Positions 1-10,072 of a stretch of 45,000 nt of DNA are shown one piece after another. The notes beneath the pieces are model-generated. The model made no database searches, had not been told where the DNA came from, and was given only the letters and a program-made list of their open reading frames with translations. Made by a program: the position numbers and the translations under genes. Origin of the DNA: Chromera velia (taxonomy: Eukaryota > Sar > Chromeraceae); contig JAHBMJ010005801.1 of NCBI GenBank assembly GCA_018398765.1, positions 44,314 to 89,313 of the forward strand. Direction: 5' to 3'. How positions within the stretch are numbered: the first letter of the stretch is position 1; every line of letters begins with the position of its first letter.

Positions 1-629
1 TTCTTTCTGTGTTACTTCTCTTCGTGTCTCCTGTCTCGCGAGACAGCGTGTCTATGTTTGTTTTCAGTGGACAGATTTCTTGAAACATCCATCCAAACAG
101 CCCCCCCCCCTTTTTTTTCTTGTGATGGTTGCAAAAAGAACGAATGCCTTTCAGTCTATGCCTGTGGACATTTTTTTGGTCAACACTCTTCTTTGTCTCC
201 GTGATCAAATCGAAGTCTCGGAAAAGTTCCTCTCTCTTTTCAGCTCCGGCTCTTTCGCGTTTTCCTTCTGACTCGTCCTTACCTCCATCCCATTTGTTTG
301 GGAACTCTGGGCCTGCTCGTCGCAGACTCTGTAGAGACGGTCTATTTATCTCTGTTCACCCCTGATGGCGGCATGTTGGGGGGGACCTTTGGACTTTCTT
401 CCACGCATGAATCGAATCAATTGGTGCATGTGTCTGTCTGCCTTGAAGCAAGCTGGGGGAGCGGCGCTGAAACAAGAGCGTATCTGTCCGGGCGTGTTTC
501 TGAGTGTGTATGTGTGTGTGCGTGGGGGGGGGGAGGGAGAGAGAGAAAGAAAGAGTGTGTGCAAACAAAGATACTACCAATGCATGCGTGTTGACACCCA
601 CCGCCTGCCTGCCTGCCTGAATGCTTCAG
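1..629. other. Upstream stretch without a recognised exon
   Basis: I see no convincing exon here. Open frames are short, lack splice-site support and run through low-complexity sequence, including a GT/G/GA-rich tract at about 500-560. It is probably intronic or 5' sequence of the plus-strand RS-domain gene whose first supported exon starts at 630. A TGCC tetranucleotide run (about 603-618) lies just before that exon's acceptor. Confidence 0.4.
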
Positions 630-1200
630 GGATCCCTGGTGGCACAGAGACGAGGACGGCGTGACTGTGCGCGAGCCGACGAGAAAACTCAGAGTCAGGG
701 AAGAACAAAGGGAGCGAGAGGCAGCACCTCAAGCTCAGAAGAGAAACCGAAGAGACGGCTCTCCGTCTCCCGATCACTCTCTGCTTGTGGAGGGAGAGGG
801 GGGGGAGTTCTCTTCAGATCAAGAAGACGACGAACGACGCGAACGGCCAAAGGATCCTTTCAACCCCCTTCAAAGAGCATACGAGAAAGATAGGTCGGTC
901 GGTCGGTCGGTCGGTCGGTCGCATTACCCTCGGCAACACCAACCCAGCACTCCAGGGATCTGTCTGGTAAAAGAATTTGTGGAGGATTGATCAAAGCCTT
1001 ATGTACAAAGTGTTTGTGCTTTGAACAAACTGTTTGGACCTTGCGACGAAAGCAGGTACGTGGGAAAAAAACCAGATGGGGTCATTTGAGGTCTAGACCT
1101 ATATTTCAGAGGGGCACTTCCTATCTTCGAATGGATTCAAGAAATGTTCTGTAAATCCACTGCATGTCCTATCTCCACCCACCCCCACCCTCTGTGTGTG

Positions 1201-1241
<41 letters not shown>

Positions 1242-3167
1242 GTGTGCGTGTGTGTGTGCGTGTGTGTGTGCCTCCCTCAACACAGCCCACGCAGAGGCGC
1301 GCCCTGGGAAGGCGCGAAGAAGAAGAAGCAGATGAAACCGCTGAGGGAGATAGACAGGGTGCCCGTGTGGGACCACAGAAGGTTTGTTTGTTTGTTTGTT
1401 TGGCTGTTTGTTCCTCATGCCGGGAGGGAGGCAGGGAGGCTCGACGCAGGAAGGAAGGGCTAGAGGGGAGGCAGGAAAATGCATCGACATACAGACAGAC
1501 TGGGTAAAGAGGGGAAGCAAAGCGGAGTGAGTGTCTTCCTCTTGCTCGGCCTGTTTGTCTTCTTTTGCTTTGCTTGCTTTTCTCGTTCATTTGAGTCAAA
1601 TCTATTCTTCTCTCTCTTACCCTTTCGGAAGACTGGCTGACGATGCTCGGCCAGACAGACCTGCAGTGGGTAGAGGGAAAAGAGGTCACTGGACACAGAG
1701 GGCTCTGATGTTGCCTGACTGAGTCCACCATGATGTCTCTCTCTTGTATTGATTATTTGAATGAATGAATGAATGAATGTGCCTGCCTGAATGTCAAAGG
1801 TTCGAAGAGAGGAGCCCGTCCCCCGACAGAGAGAGGACAGAAGGTCAGTCAGGAGTCTGACAACAGAAGAGAAGAGATGAAAAGAAAAGAGCAGAAGACG
1901 ATCCTTCGTGGCACGGAGCGATCCTTCGATCTTTTGACCGTACAGGAAAAGGGAAGGGGGTGGGTTGAGTGGTGGCAGCGGGAACAGAGGGATGTAGGCA
2001 GTCCGGGTCTCGCTCCTTGCTGTTCAATCTTGTGGAGGCCTTCAGCAAAATATCAAGCATGGAGAGAGAGGGTCTGTCAGAGCCTTTTCACCAAACGCTC
2101 TAGAGAGTGTTGAGTTCTTCTTCTGTTCTAGACTGCTTTTTGGTCCTGTTTCTTCTCTTCTGGGTTGGTTTTTCAAGGAAATCTCGTGGAAGGAACCGCC
2201 ACGTGTTGTGTTGCCTGCAGGGGTAATTTCGTGTGTGTGTGTTTGACATTCACCATTCTTCTGAGCTTTTTTCGTCCTGTTGCTCTTGCTTGCTGCTGTG
2301 CAGGTGCAATGTGGAACACTCGCAAAGGGGCCTGGAGGAGCCGCGCAGGGGTCAGTCAGGGCTGCCTGCGGGGGGGCATTCCCTTATTCGCGGATGAGTG
2401 GTAGTGAGAGTAGTACTCGCTTGAACGATGTGGTCGGGATGATAGATTTTGTCTGAGAGTGTTCAATGAAACTGTGAGACATGATGGCCATATAAGAGGA
2501 GGAGGGGAGACGGCTGAGGTGGATCCGTCTCCTTTGGTCCTCAGACGGAGAGAGATATCCCTTCATTGTATGTATGCTGCACATTTAATTGAGTGTGTAT
2601 GTTGTCTATCTTCTCACATCGATCTGCGTCTTTCGAATGCTGCAAACACTTCGTTCCACTTTTCTCCTCCTCGTCTGCAGCTTGAGACACATTTTACTTC
2701 TAAGCTAATTTGTTTCCTTCACTCAGTTCTTGAGATGGTCCACTGTCTGGTGGCTACTAAACCCATCCTTGTTTTCATCGATTAGATGTGCTTTCCCTCT
2801 GCTTCTTTTCTTCATTTCTACAGTCTTTCATTCATGTCAATGAGAGAGAGGCATTGAATGCGCACATGCATGCATGCAGGGCGTATACCTTCCCCCCCTT
2901 CCCGACACAGAGGTGGAGATGGAAGAGGAGAAGAGCATGGGCGTGTCGAAGTATGTGAATCCGTTCTGGGGAAAGAAGGGCAAGGGGAAAAGGGGGAGAG
3001 GAGACGGGCACGAAGGGGAAGGACAGGGGGGCGGCAGGTCGCATTCTCGGTCCAGATCCAGATCGAGGGATCGAGATAGAGAAAGAGAAAGAGAGAGGGG
3101 GCGCACCCGGTCAGACAGTGAGGACAGTCGAAGGGACAGAGGGAGTCCAGTTTATGAGCTTGATTGA
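630..3167 (+). CDS. RS-domain nuclear protein, 3' exons only (partial)
   Basis: Four exons fit in phase: 630-893, 1800-1843, 2304-2350 and 2880-3167 (TGA 3165-3167). All introns are GT-AG; the last acceptor follows a TGCATGCATGCAG stretch. Exon 1 is charged, rich in Arg/Glu, with SPSP. The exon 3/4 junction reads RKGAWRSRAGGVYLPPLP. The last exon carries a Gly/Lys/Arg-rich segment and then a run of alternating Arg-Ser, Arg-Asp and Arg-Glu dipeptides (about 3037-3105), ending SPVYELD. An RS/RD/RE tail is typical of SR-related splicing or mRNA-processing proteins, so nuclear-speckle localisation and SR-kinase phosphorylation are likely inferences. I cannot name the family. The N-terminus is upstream or outside the window. 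The 44- and 47-nt internal exons are small and rest on phase agreement, so they are less certain than the last exon. Confidence 0.55.
894..919 (+). repeat. (GGTC)n tetranucleotide repeat at a splice donor
   Basis: About six copies of GTCG/GGTC begin exactly at the proposed 5' splice site following exon 630-893. The repeat itself supplies the GT donor, so the precise donor could slip among copies. Confidence 0.7.
1193..1272 (+). repeat. (GT)n microsatellite in intron
   Basis: Roughly 80 bp of GT with interspersed GTGTGC variants in the first intron of the RS-domain gene model. It creates long but meaningless Val/Cys and Thr/His open frames on both strands. Confidence 0.9.
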
Positions 3168-3722
3168 TCGAGGACAAATACTTCTACGCATGCTTAGTAT
3201 GCTACAGGCGTAGCTAGAAACGTAGTCAGCTCGCACGTGCATGCAGCGTGCTAGCACGTGTGATTCAGTAGGTGATTATAATAAACAAATTAATCAGTTA
3301 TAGCCTATATATAGTGATGATGATAGTGACCATGTTTGATTTGATTATATTTGATTTGATTTGATTTAAGCTTCAACCTCAAATATTTGATATTTGACGT
3401 AAGATTTGAGGTTAACCTCTTAGGGTTCTTCACTGAGTGACTGACTTACTGTCACTCTGATCATTTTTCTCATGACAATAGTTATCAGAACATTTCTGAT
3501 GTGTGTTTCAAAAATTTAAAAATACATATAAAATTATAACTTATCAGTTCCGTAAAAAAAATATGCCTGTGTGGCAGTGTATATACACTAGTCACTGAGA
3601 CTCACTCTAGTACTAATAGAGATTAAGAACGTAAAATTGATAGATTTGAAATTGTATATGACTTTTTGTTAATACGATAAAGTTAGAGCACGTACTAAAA
3701 TTGAGATGACAATCACTCAGCT
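3168..3722. other. AT-rich tail-to-tail spacer
   Basis: No gene seen. The stretch is strongly AT-rich with reiterated TTGATTTGATTTGATTT and TCAAATATTTGATATTTGA words around 3335-3420. A related arrangement (GATTTGAGCTTAAGCC...CCTCAAATCAAATG) recurs at about 5160-5195 in the same orientation, so the two could flank an old inserted segment. A TGCATGCA site lies at 3238. Confidence 0.5.
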
Positions 3723-4510
3723 TTATGGCACTTCCTTTTCCTCTTCTTCATAATCACTTTCTTCAATGTGAATCGAATCGATCGGTGGTGGGAGCTGCTG
3801 AGAGCTTTTTCTCTAGCTTTTCGGCTTTCCAGGAGTGGGTGCTCCTGGGCTTCTATTCGGTTGCGGAGAGATGACAACGGGGTGAGACGGAGAACCGCAC
3901 ACACGTTTGCTATTGCTGTTAGTGTTGGAACCATCCTATTTCTGGGCAGCTAAGCATCCAGAGTTGGTAAGTTCGGCTACCCTCTGTACCATGCCAGAGC
4001 GGACAACAAGCCTTTTGTGTTGGAGGTGAATATAGAGAGGTCGGTAGCCTTCCTCACCTGGAGTGATGACTTTCTCAGGAGGGGGAAGTTTCTCCCCAGC
4101 CTTCTCAGCATTTACGTCTGCGGCCGCCTCCTTTGGTTTCAAATTGGTCCTCCCGCCGGGCTCTATAGGAGCGGCCCCCCCTCCAGCACTGTCAGCAGCC
4201 CCCCCGTTGCCTTTTCCCTTACCTTTCTGGAACTGCTCCACACCGACAGGGAATGTGGTCGCAGCCTTTCGATGCTCGGGGTCAGAGGCATGCTGCAATC
4301 TCTTGTGGTTCACATCCAAAATGTTCCAGTCATACAGCATGTCAGACTCTCCGGTGGCGAATCGGTCAAAAGCGGGGTACCTCACCCGTGGATCCGTCTC
4401 ATAGGCGACAATCTACTTCTCATACACCTTCACCAACTTATCTTTGGTGGTGCGACCACGGCTTCTACTTCATCTTTGGTGGGGAAAAACGTTCGCACGT
4501 CAGGCTACTT
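3723..4510 (-). pseudogene. Decayed protein-coding remnant with three in-frame TAG codons
   Basis: A minus-strand frame runs from about 4440 to a TAA at 3725-3723, interrupted only by TAG at 4415-4413, 3938-3936 and 3815-3813. The text between stops is coherent and not low complexity: charged residues around YETDPRVRYPAFDRFATGE, a Gly/Lys/Pro linker, and an acidic tail SDYEEEEKEVP before the TAA. Upstream (about 4440-4510) the sense shifts frame. This looks like the C-terminal part of a former protein, possibly a retroelement gag-like product given the neighbouring remnant, but I recognise no domain. The lack of other stops suggests recent decay, C-to-T damage at CAG codons, or a tolerated intron structure I cannot resolve. 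Confidence 0.4.
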
Positions 4511-5268
4511 TGTCCTCCCCGCCCCCTCCGACTGCTTCTCCTGTCTTTCTTGGAGCAGCTACACATGTTTATCAGACGTGATCGTCAAGCTATGCTGATT
4601 GATGAGGTAGGTTTGAAAAGAACTGGTTGCCGCTGCTGCATACTCACAGCCACAAATAGTTTCTCCTTCCCCCTCGGCTCCTTGTATTTTCACCTAACAC
4701 TGAATCATATTTGCCCCCTTTTGCACGGACCATATTTTTTTTATGTACCCGGCTCTAAAAACAAATGTCTCCTTCTTCCAGTTCGACCCTGTTAGATTGT
4801 GTGACATGTCTTTACAGGGTGTAAAATGTTTGCAGACGCTCAAAAAGGGGGCCGTAAAAGATGTTCCAGCACCAGAAAAGTCAACACAGCTGTTCGGGAA
4901 AACGTTCAGCTGATCGGTTTACCTTTGCATGAAGTAAAAGGGGGTGAAACCTCAATTTCAGTGCAGCTCAAAACGTTTTTTTTTTTAGAGTAAACCATTA
5001 AGATTTAGGTTTTTTCATTTAAATCAGCATGTGTGATGGATCGGTACTTGCAAAAGTTTTTTCGGGACCTTCATATTTGAGGTTGAAAGTCATATTGATC
5101 AAATATTTGATCGTATTTGATAGGTCTTTAAATACTAGGTCCTCTCTGACTAGATATTTGATTTGAGCTTAAGCCCTACCTCAAATCAAATGAATGAATG
5201 AATGAATGAAGTTGGCTTTACTAGAGTGGAGCCGTGCTCCCAGCAGCCCATGTTTATGCAAGAGATCG
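4511..5268. other. Gene-free spacer between two coding remnants
   Basis: No gene seen. It is AT-rich after about 4700, with A/T homopolymers (e.g. about 4975-4987), repeated ATATTTGAT words (5070-5165) and a short (GAAT)n tract at about 5190-5210. Confidence 0.5.
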
Positions 5269-6600
5269 TCAATCACTCAATCCTAGAGATAAGGCTAAGC
5301 GCGAGATCCCCTGAAGTGCTCGCTTGGTGAGCTCACGAGCAGCATACGCATTGGAGGTGGCAATATAAGACTCGAACAGAAGAAGAAAAGGTCGCGTTCA
5401 CCCAGAGACAGGCGTGCACAGTGAGTAACAAAGATCGTAAACGGCTCTGCATGCTTCATACGGATCGACTTGTAAAGCCAAAAGCAGCAACTTCCTCGCT
5501 TCTGTTTCGGCTGCCTCCGATCCCTCAATTCCTTCTCTCTGAATCCTTTGCTTCACTTTCTTTCCCTCTACCACTTTATTTAGTTTATTTCTTGCTTCTA
5601 CCCAATTGGAGCATACTGAAAGCCGGTGCCAGAGATCATCAATTTTTCTTCCATTTGAACAACCCTCTGCCAGACAAAACACCTCTCCTGGAGAGTTGGC
5701 CCCCCCCGTCAGACCCTTCCGATTTAGTGTCAATGCCCTTAGGAGTGGCTCAATCTTCTCACATAAGGCACTTCTCGGCAGACAGGACATCCGTACCTTG
5801 GGGCCATTCTTTGAAGACAAAAGAAATAGAGAAGAACGTAAAGAAGACGGAAGAGCTCTCTGTAGTCCTGATAAAGAGGCAGACAGGGAGAAGTTGCCCC
5901 TTTCTTCCCTGTCTCCCCTTTTCATGCATCAAATCAAATCAAATTAAACATGGTCACTACTCATCACGACACATGAATTTCTTGTCTTGCACTTCAAACT
6001 TTAAAACCATTGCTACTGCCAACAAACATAGATGCAGTTGAATTACCGTTCAATTATGGTCTCAGGATAATATTAAGTTATGCTTGATTTTCTCTGACGA
6101 AGTGCGAGTGAAAGACAGAGTGACAGAGGGCAGGGGTGGAGCGATAGCATGCATCCTCTATTACTTTTGCGACCGTATGCCTACGTGCAGAGCCTGTCTC
6201 TCTTACCCTTTTCATCTGATAAAGCATACCGATCAGATCTTCTACCTTAGAACGCGGCTCTCTGTTTCCTTTCCCTTTCTCTTCTTTGTCGTGGACTTCT
6301 GCGAGCTGTTCAGCAGTCACATCTCAAAAAGCATCCTTAAGTTCCTCTTTACATCTCCCCCACACTCTTCGTCTCATCAAGATTCTTTTTATGAGTGTGT
6401 TCACATGGTAGTCTGCTTCATTGACCAAAAAGGTGAACAGCCTCAGAACAAGGCCATTTTATCAATTTTTCTGTCCCCTTCTGACTTTCTTACACGCTTT
6501 ACTCTTTTGTTCTTCTTGTCTATCCACCCTTGTATCAGATAGCCAATGCATTCCTCCCTTTCCCATTCGTGCACTGGGCATTCTCTGTCAAATCTGTGAG
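5269..6600 (-). pseudogene. Degenerate retroelement-like coding remnant
   Basis: The minus strand carries several coherent but broken coding blocks. One, about 5925 down to a TGA at 5271-5269, is interrupted by a TGA at 5400-5398. It contains a Cys/His/Cys arrangement (FCLAEGC, then DDLWHRLSVCSNWVEAR) resembling the zinc-knuckle found C-terminal to reverse transcriptase in some LINE-type elements. A second block at about 6415-6080 (IKRILMRRRVWGRCKEELKDAF, one TGA, then TAEQLAEVHDKEEKGKG) has frameshifts and stops upstream to about 6600. The blocks share strand and order, so they plausibly derive from one long ORF. No RT catalytic motif is visible, so the retroelement assignment is an inference. 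Confidence 0.4.
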
Positions 6601-8065
6601 CACGTGGAGTTCATCCTCGAAGACTGAAATTTCTGAAAAGCCAAGCATGTAGTTATGCATATGGGGAAAAAATGATAAAATTAAAATATATCATATCAAT
6701 GATCAATCTAATGATCAATCTCTAATAATCTCTATAGGTATTAATTAATTGATGCTATTACCTATTTAAAAAAGATTAAATTATAACCATTGGATGATGA
6801 TGGGCGTTAATTAAATAATTCAATGTCGAACAAAGTTTTTCCCTAAGTTTTTCCTAAAGTTTAATTATTTTTAGAATTATTTAAAAACTCTGTTGTTAAA
6901 CACTACAGTACACTACAAAACACGTGTAAACAAAAATATAAGAGGAACTGAAACGTCATGAGAAAACTCAAATTGCTGGTTTAAACCTTTACAGAAGGCG
7001 CACAGGAACGTTGTGTAGCTTGTGCAGGTTTGTGTAGGTTGTGCAAGTTGTGGATTTTGTAAAAACGCTGTGGGGTCCGTGTAAGAACTGCTTTCCTGCT
7101 CGATCCGCCTGACTTTCCCCACACCGACCTGGCATGCAGCCTTTTCTCTGCGGACACTCCATGCAGGCCTCTGCACGCACGCCAAGCACTGCATTGCGCT
7201 GGCACTTAATTCTAGAGGTCAACAGTAAGTCAGGCAGGCAGGCAAAGGGCAAGAGAAAGAATTGGAAGGATTGCAGGAGAGAAGCAGAAGAAGGGGAGGA
7301 AGAAGAAGAAGGCTACATTGTTTTCATGTGCTCAGCGTAAATTGTACGCACACAGCAGAACATGCCCTAGCTGTGAGGGCACGAGCAACGAAGGGAATTT
7401 GAAAAAGAAGGAAGAGTTCAGTATTCAAGATGATTAAATGGGAGTGTGAGAAAGATGACCAGAGACGGTAGAAGGAGGCAGACACAGAGAGAGTCATCCA
7501 GTGCTGTGAGCGTTTAAAGTTCTTGTCCTCACATTCAAATGAAAAACGGTGCCCATGGTGGCCAGCGTTTTTTTCGCAAAACTTACCAGACAGAATGCGT
7601 GCTTACACATGCAACTTCGAAGCACGTGTACAGTCCCAGTCTAACAGACAAGAAAGAACCGAACGCAGTTGATCCATCAATACTGCGAGAAGGCCTCTCT
7701 CTGGCAGTCCAAATTCAATCAGCTATCTCCTTTTGATCTAATTCTGTTGATTTGGAGCCATGCTTGATTCCGTTTACCAATTTCCCCCAAGGCTCCTGTG
7801 CATGCATGCACGTGTTATAAACATGCAACTCCTGTGATGACAATCTAAAAGCCCTCAAGCAAGCAGTCTACTTCTTGCCTGTGCGGTCTTCTCCCTCGTT
7901 TTGAACAAAGGGGGGGCGGCATGAAGAAAAATACTCAATGACTTTGACCCCTCTTCACGCACTAAAGCTGCATAAGCCTACAAAAAAAGGTGTCCTCCTT
8001 GCGCTTCGGCCTGCATTCGCCATGCAGACTAGGACGAGAAGCTCTTTTCGACTGCACTCCGTCTT
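6601..8065. other. AT-rich then mixed spacer downstream of the phosphatase gene
   Basis: No gene seen. 6650-6900 is very AT-rich with TAATTAATT words. 7010-7060 has short imperfect repeats (GTGCAGGTTTGTGTAGGTTGTGCAAGTTGTGG). 7230-7310 is purine-rich. Two overlapping TGCATGCA sites sit at 7799-7810. The 3' UTR of the convergent phosphatase gene must lie at the right end. Confidence 0.4.
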
Positions 8066-8797
8066 TCAATTCCTTCCCCTCTGTGCAGGGCTCGAAGAGT
8101 TTCCATTTGTAGAAGGGGACCAGGGGGGTTCTTCTTCTCCTTCTCCTTCTCCTTCTCCTTCTCTCTTTCTTTCCCTCTGCGAGTCTGGCTTCTCCGACCT
8201 CTCAGACCGCCTGACGATGACTTCTTCCTCTGTGTCTCTCACCTTTGGGGGGCAGAAGTGGGCAAAAAAACGCAGACAGCTGTTACTACTTGCCACACTT
8301 TGCTCCTCATCCCCCTCTACGGCACGCTGCTTGATCAGCTCCCGTTCATACACCTTCAATTGCCGCATGAATCCTAAATTTGGGCCCGCCACTGGTCTTT
8401 TCTTCTGAACAAACAAAACGGCCTTCCGGGCACTCCACTTCTTCTTCTTCATTAGGTACGCCACAACCAGACACACTGACCGAGACACACCCGCCATACA
8501 ATGAACCAACGTTCCTCCACTCTCACTCTTCACACCAGCATCTAAAAACTCCACTGCTGCCTTGAAATGAGGTAAAATTTTTGCCTCCGGTCGATCGAGC
8601 ACGTCAATCCATAAAACGTTGGAGGCCCCGAAGACCTCCCGGTGCCGTTCTGCAACAGACCCAAGCTCTGTACCAGCCACAAGCACTCGTGTGATCCCAA
8701 ACTTTCGAGTGGTCTCCAGGGAAGTGGCAGCAAAGACGTTTGAGAGAAAGACTCCAGGAACGACTGGAGAGATGTTGTCAACCGTATCCCCTGGCAT
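8066..8797 (-). CDS. Dual-specificity protein phosphatase, single exon, 243 aa
   Basis: This small DUSP-type protein phosphatase should remove phosphate from Tyr and Ser/Thr. The catalytic loop HCMAGVSRSVC is at residues 99-109 and matches the HCxxGxSRS signature, with nucleophile Cys100 and phosphate-binding Arg106. The upstream LDRPEAKILPHF segment (67-78) places the general-acid Asp at 68. The N-terminal PGVFLSN motif (14-20) is typical of atypical DUSPs. The catalytic domain fills residues about 10-155. The tail is Arg/Glu/Ser-rich with an EGEGEGEG stretch near 215-222 and has no recognised domain. I chose the ATG at 8797 because the phosphatase domain begins right after it; the frame stays open upstream for about 83 codons, which look like 5' UTR or leader. 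It is divergent from the GH18-like gene. The substrate is unknown. Confidence 0.85.
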   Translation of the reverse strand: MPGDTVDNISPVVPGVFLSNVFAATSLETTRKFGITRVLVAGTELGSVAERHREVFGASNVLWIDVLDRPEAKILPHFKAAVEFLDAGVKSESGGTLVHCMAGVSRSVCLVVAYLMKKKKWSARKAVLFVQKKRPVAGPNLGFMRQLKVYERELIKQRAVEGDEEQSVASSNSCLRFFAHFCPPKVRDTEEEVIVRRSERSEKPDSQRERKREGEGEGEGEEEPPWSPSTNGNSSSPAQRGRN

Positions 8798-10072
8798 CCT
8801 CTTTCTCCTCCTGCCTGCTTGACGCCCCCCTTCCCTTTCCTTTAAAACGTCGGAAGGGAATAAGAAGCAGTCAAAATAAGTGCTGTCTTGGACCACCGGA
8901 TATCTCTGTCTGATCCGAAGTTGGCCAGAGCCTTTTGAACAACAGTTAATGCACGGCAACACCAAGCAACAGGACTTCGGGGATGGAGGAAGGTCAAGAG
9001 ACACAAGAAACACCCAGACACTGAACTTCGAGTGCCACACTGCCACAGTAAAGATCTGGTGTCTTAGAGAGGGACTACTGCCCTCCAGTGCATAAACAAG
9101 CCGGTCTACTGCTGTATTTTCTTAAGGGGATACATGAAACCAGTTGAGTGTTGCGAGACCTTTGAATCGATCTGTCTCTTTGGAAGCTGCAAAGGAGATA
9201 CAGTCACGCGCTTCGCTGCACAGCTGTTCCAAACTTCGATCGGGACTGTCAAGGTGAGTGCACAGAAATGTATGCAGAGCTAGGTACCTTTGTGTCATGC
9301 AGTGAATTGCATGAGACAATTAACTGCATGCGTGCATGCATGCATTAATTGCATGATCGACGGCAACAATCGCCTCGGGGGGCAGCTCAGCTCTGCTGAG
9401 ATCAGCCGAGAGGCCCTGAGATCGCACGCACTCGCATAACGCATTTTTTCATTTTGGGGGGGTCTATCTCCGGATTCCAAAATGTGCCCCTCAAGCAACT
9501 CGCACATACCTTAATTACTTCGCACATGCGTGCCCCTCAAGTAACTCGCACGGAGTTGCAAGTGCATGCTCGCGCGGTCCCGAAAAGCATACTTCGTGCG
9601 CGTTGCCGTGGCCCCCGCCCCATGCACCTGCACAAGACATGCCTAAGCCCCCGATGGTGCGCATCAATCAAATTTGCGGACCCCCTAAAGGGCCCCCCGA
9701 GGCACTCACCCAACTGGTTGGGTGTATCTCGTTTATATAGCCGATTTTTGTTTGCATGCATGCGCATGTATACGTGTTGCTTGTAGTCGCGCGGAGGGTG
9801 GCCCCGGAAAGCGAGCAGTTGACGGAAATTTCGCACTTTCCGGGGCCACGCTTAATTGAATTAGCACCGAAAGATTTGGTGGAAGATCAGGGCGTTGCAC
9901 AACAAAACGACTTTAGATCAAGTCCTTGCACATTTCTGTAGACAAACACAGCTCCTGAACTACTTTTGGACGTCACAAACATTTGCTGATCGATCTTTTC
10001 CAGTCTTCTGCTTCTCGAATCTCTGCCGAATTAAGCCTCGCACACTTGAGCAACAGACAACAGTGAACAAGC
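8798..10072. promoter_or_regulatory. Divergent spacer (phosphatase / GH18-like gene)
   Basis: This head-to-head spacer should contain both promoters. TGCATGCA occurs at 9333-9344 (overlapping) and 9753. A 22-bp word, GTGCCCCTCAAGYAACTCGCAC, appears twice at 9484-9505 and 9530-9551 (46-bp spacing), with further CGCAC words between the copies. GC-rich runs (9595-9625, 9680-9705) precede the GH18 start. No TATA box can be assigned. Confidence 0.4.

Noticed and set aside
894-919. CRISPR-like or telomeric repeat
   Set aside because: GGTC tetranucleotides without spacers; a simple intronic microsatellite.
1099-1731. 210-codon minus-strand open frame with poly-Thr-His
   Set aside because: It is generated by the (GT)n microsatellite inside an intron, with no conserved-looking segments.
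3723-4440. TAG recoded as glutamine in this genome
   Set aside because: All intact genes here use standard stops and their frames contain no internal TAG; local decay is simpler.
8798-9046. N-terminal extension of the phosphatase from a start at 9046
   Set aside because: The extra 83 residues carry no phosphatase homology and end in a basic low-complexity stretch; the ATG at 8797 fits the domain start better, though a longer protein cannot be excluded.
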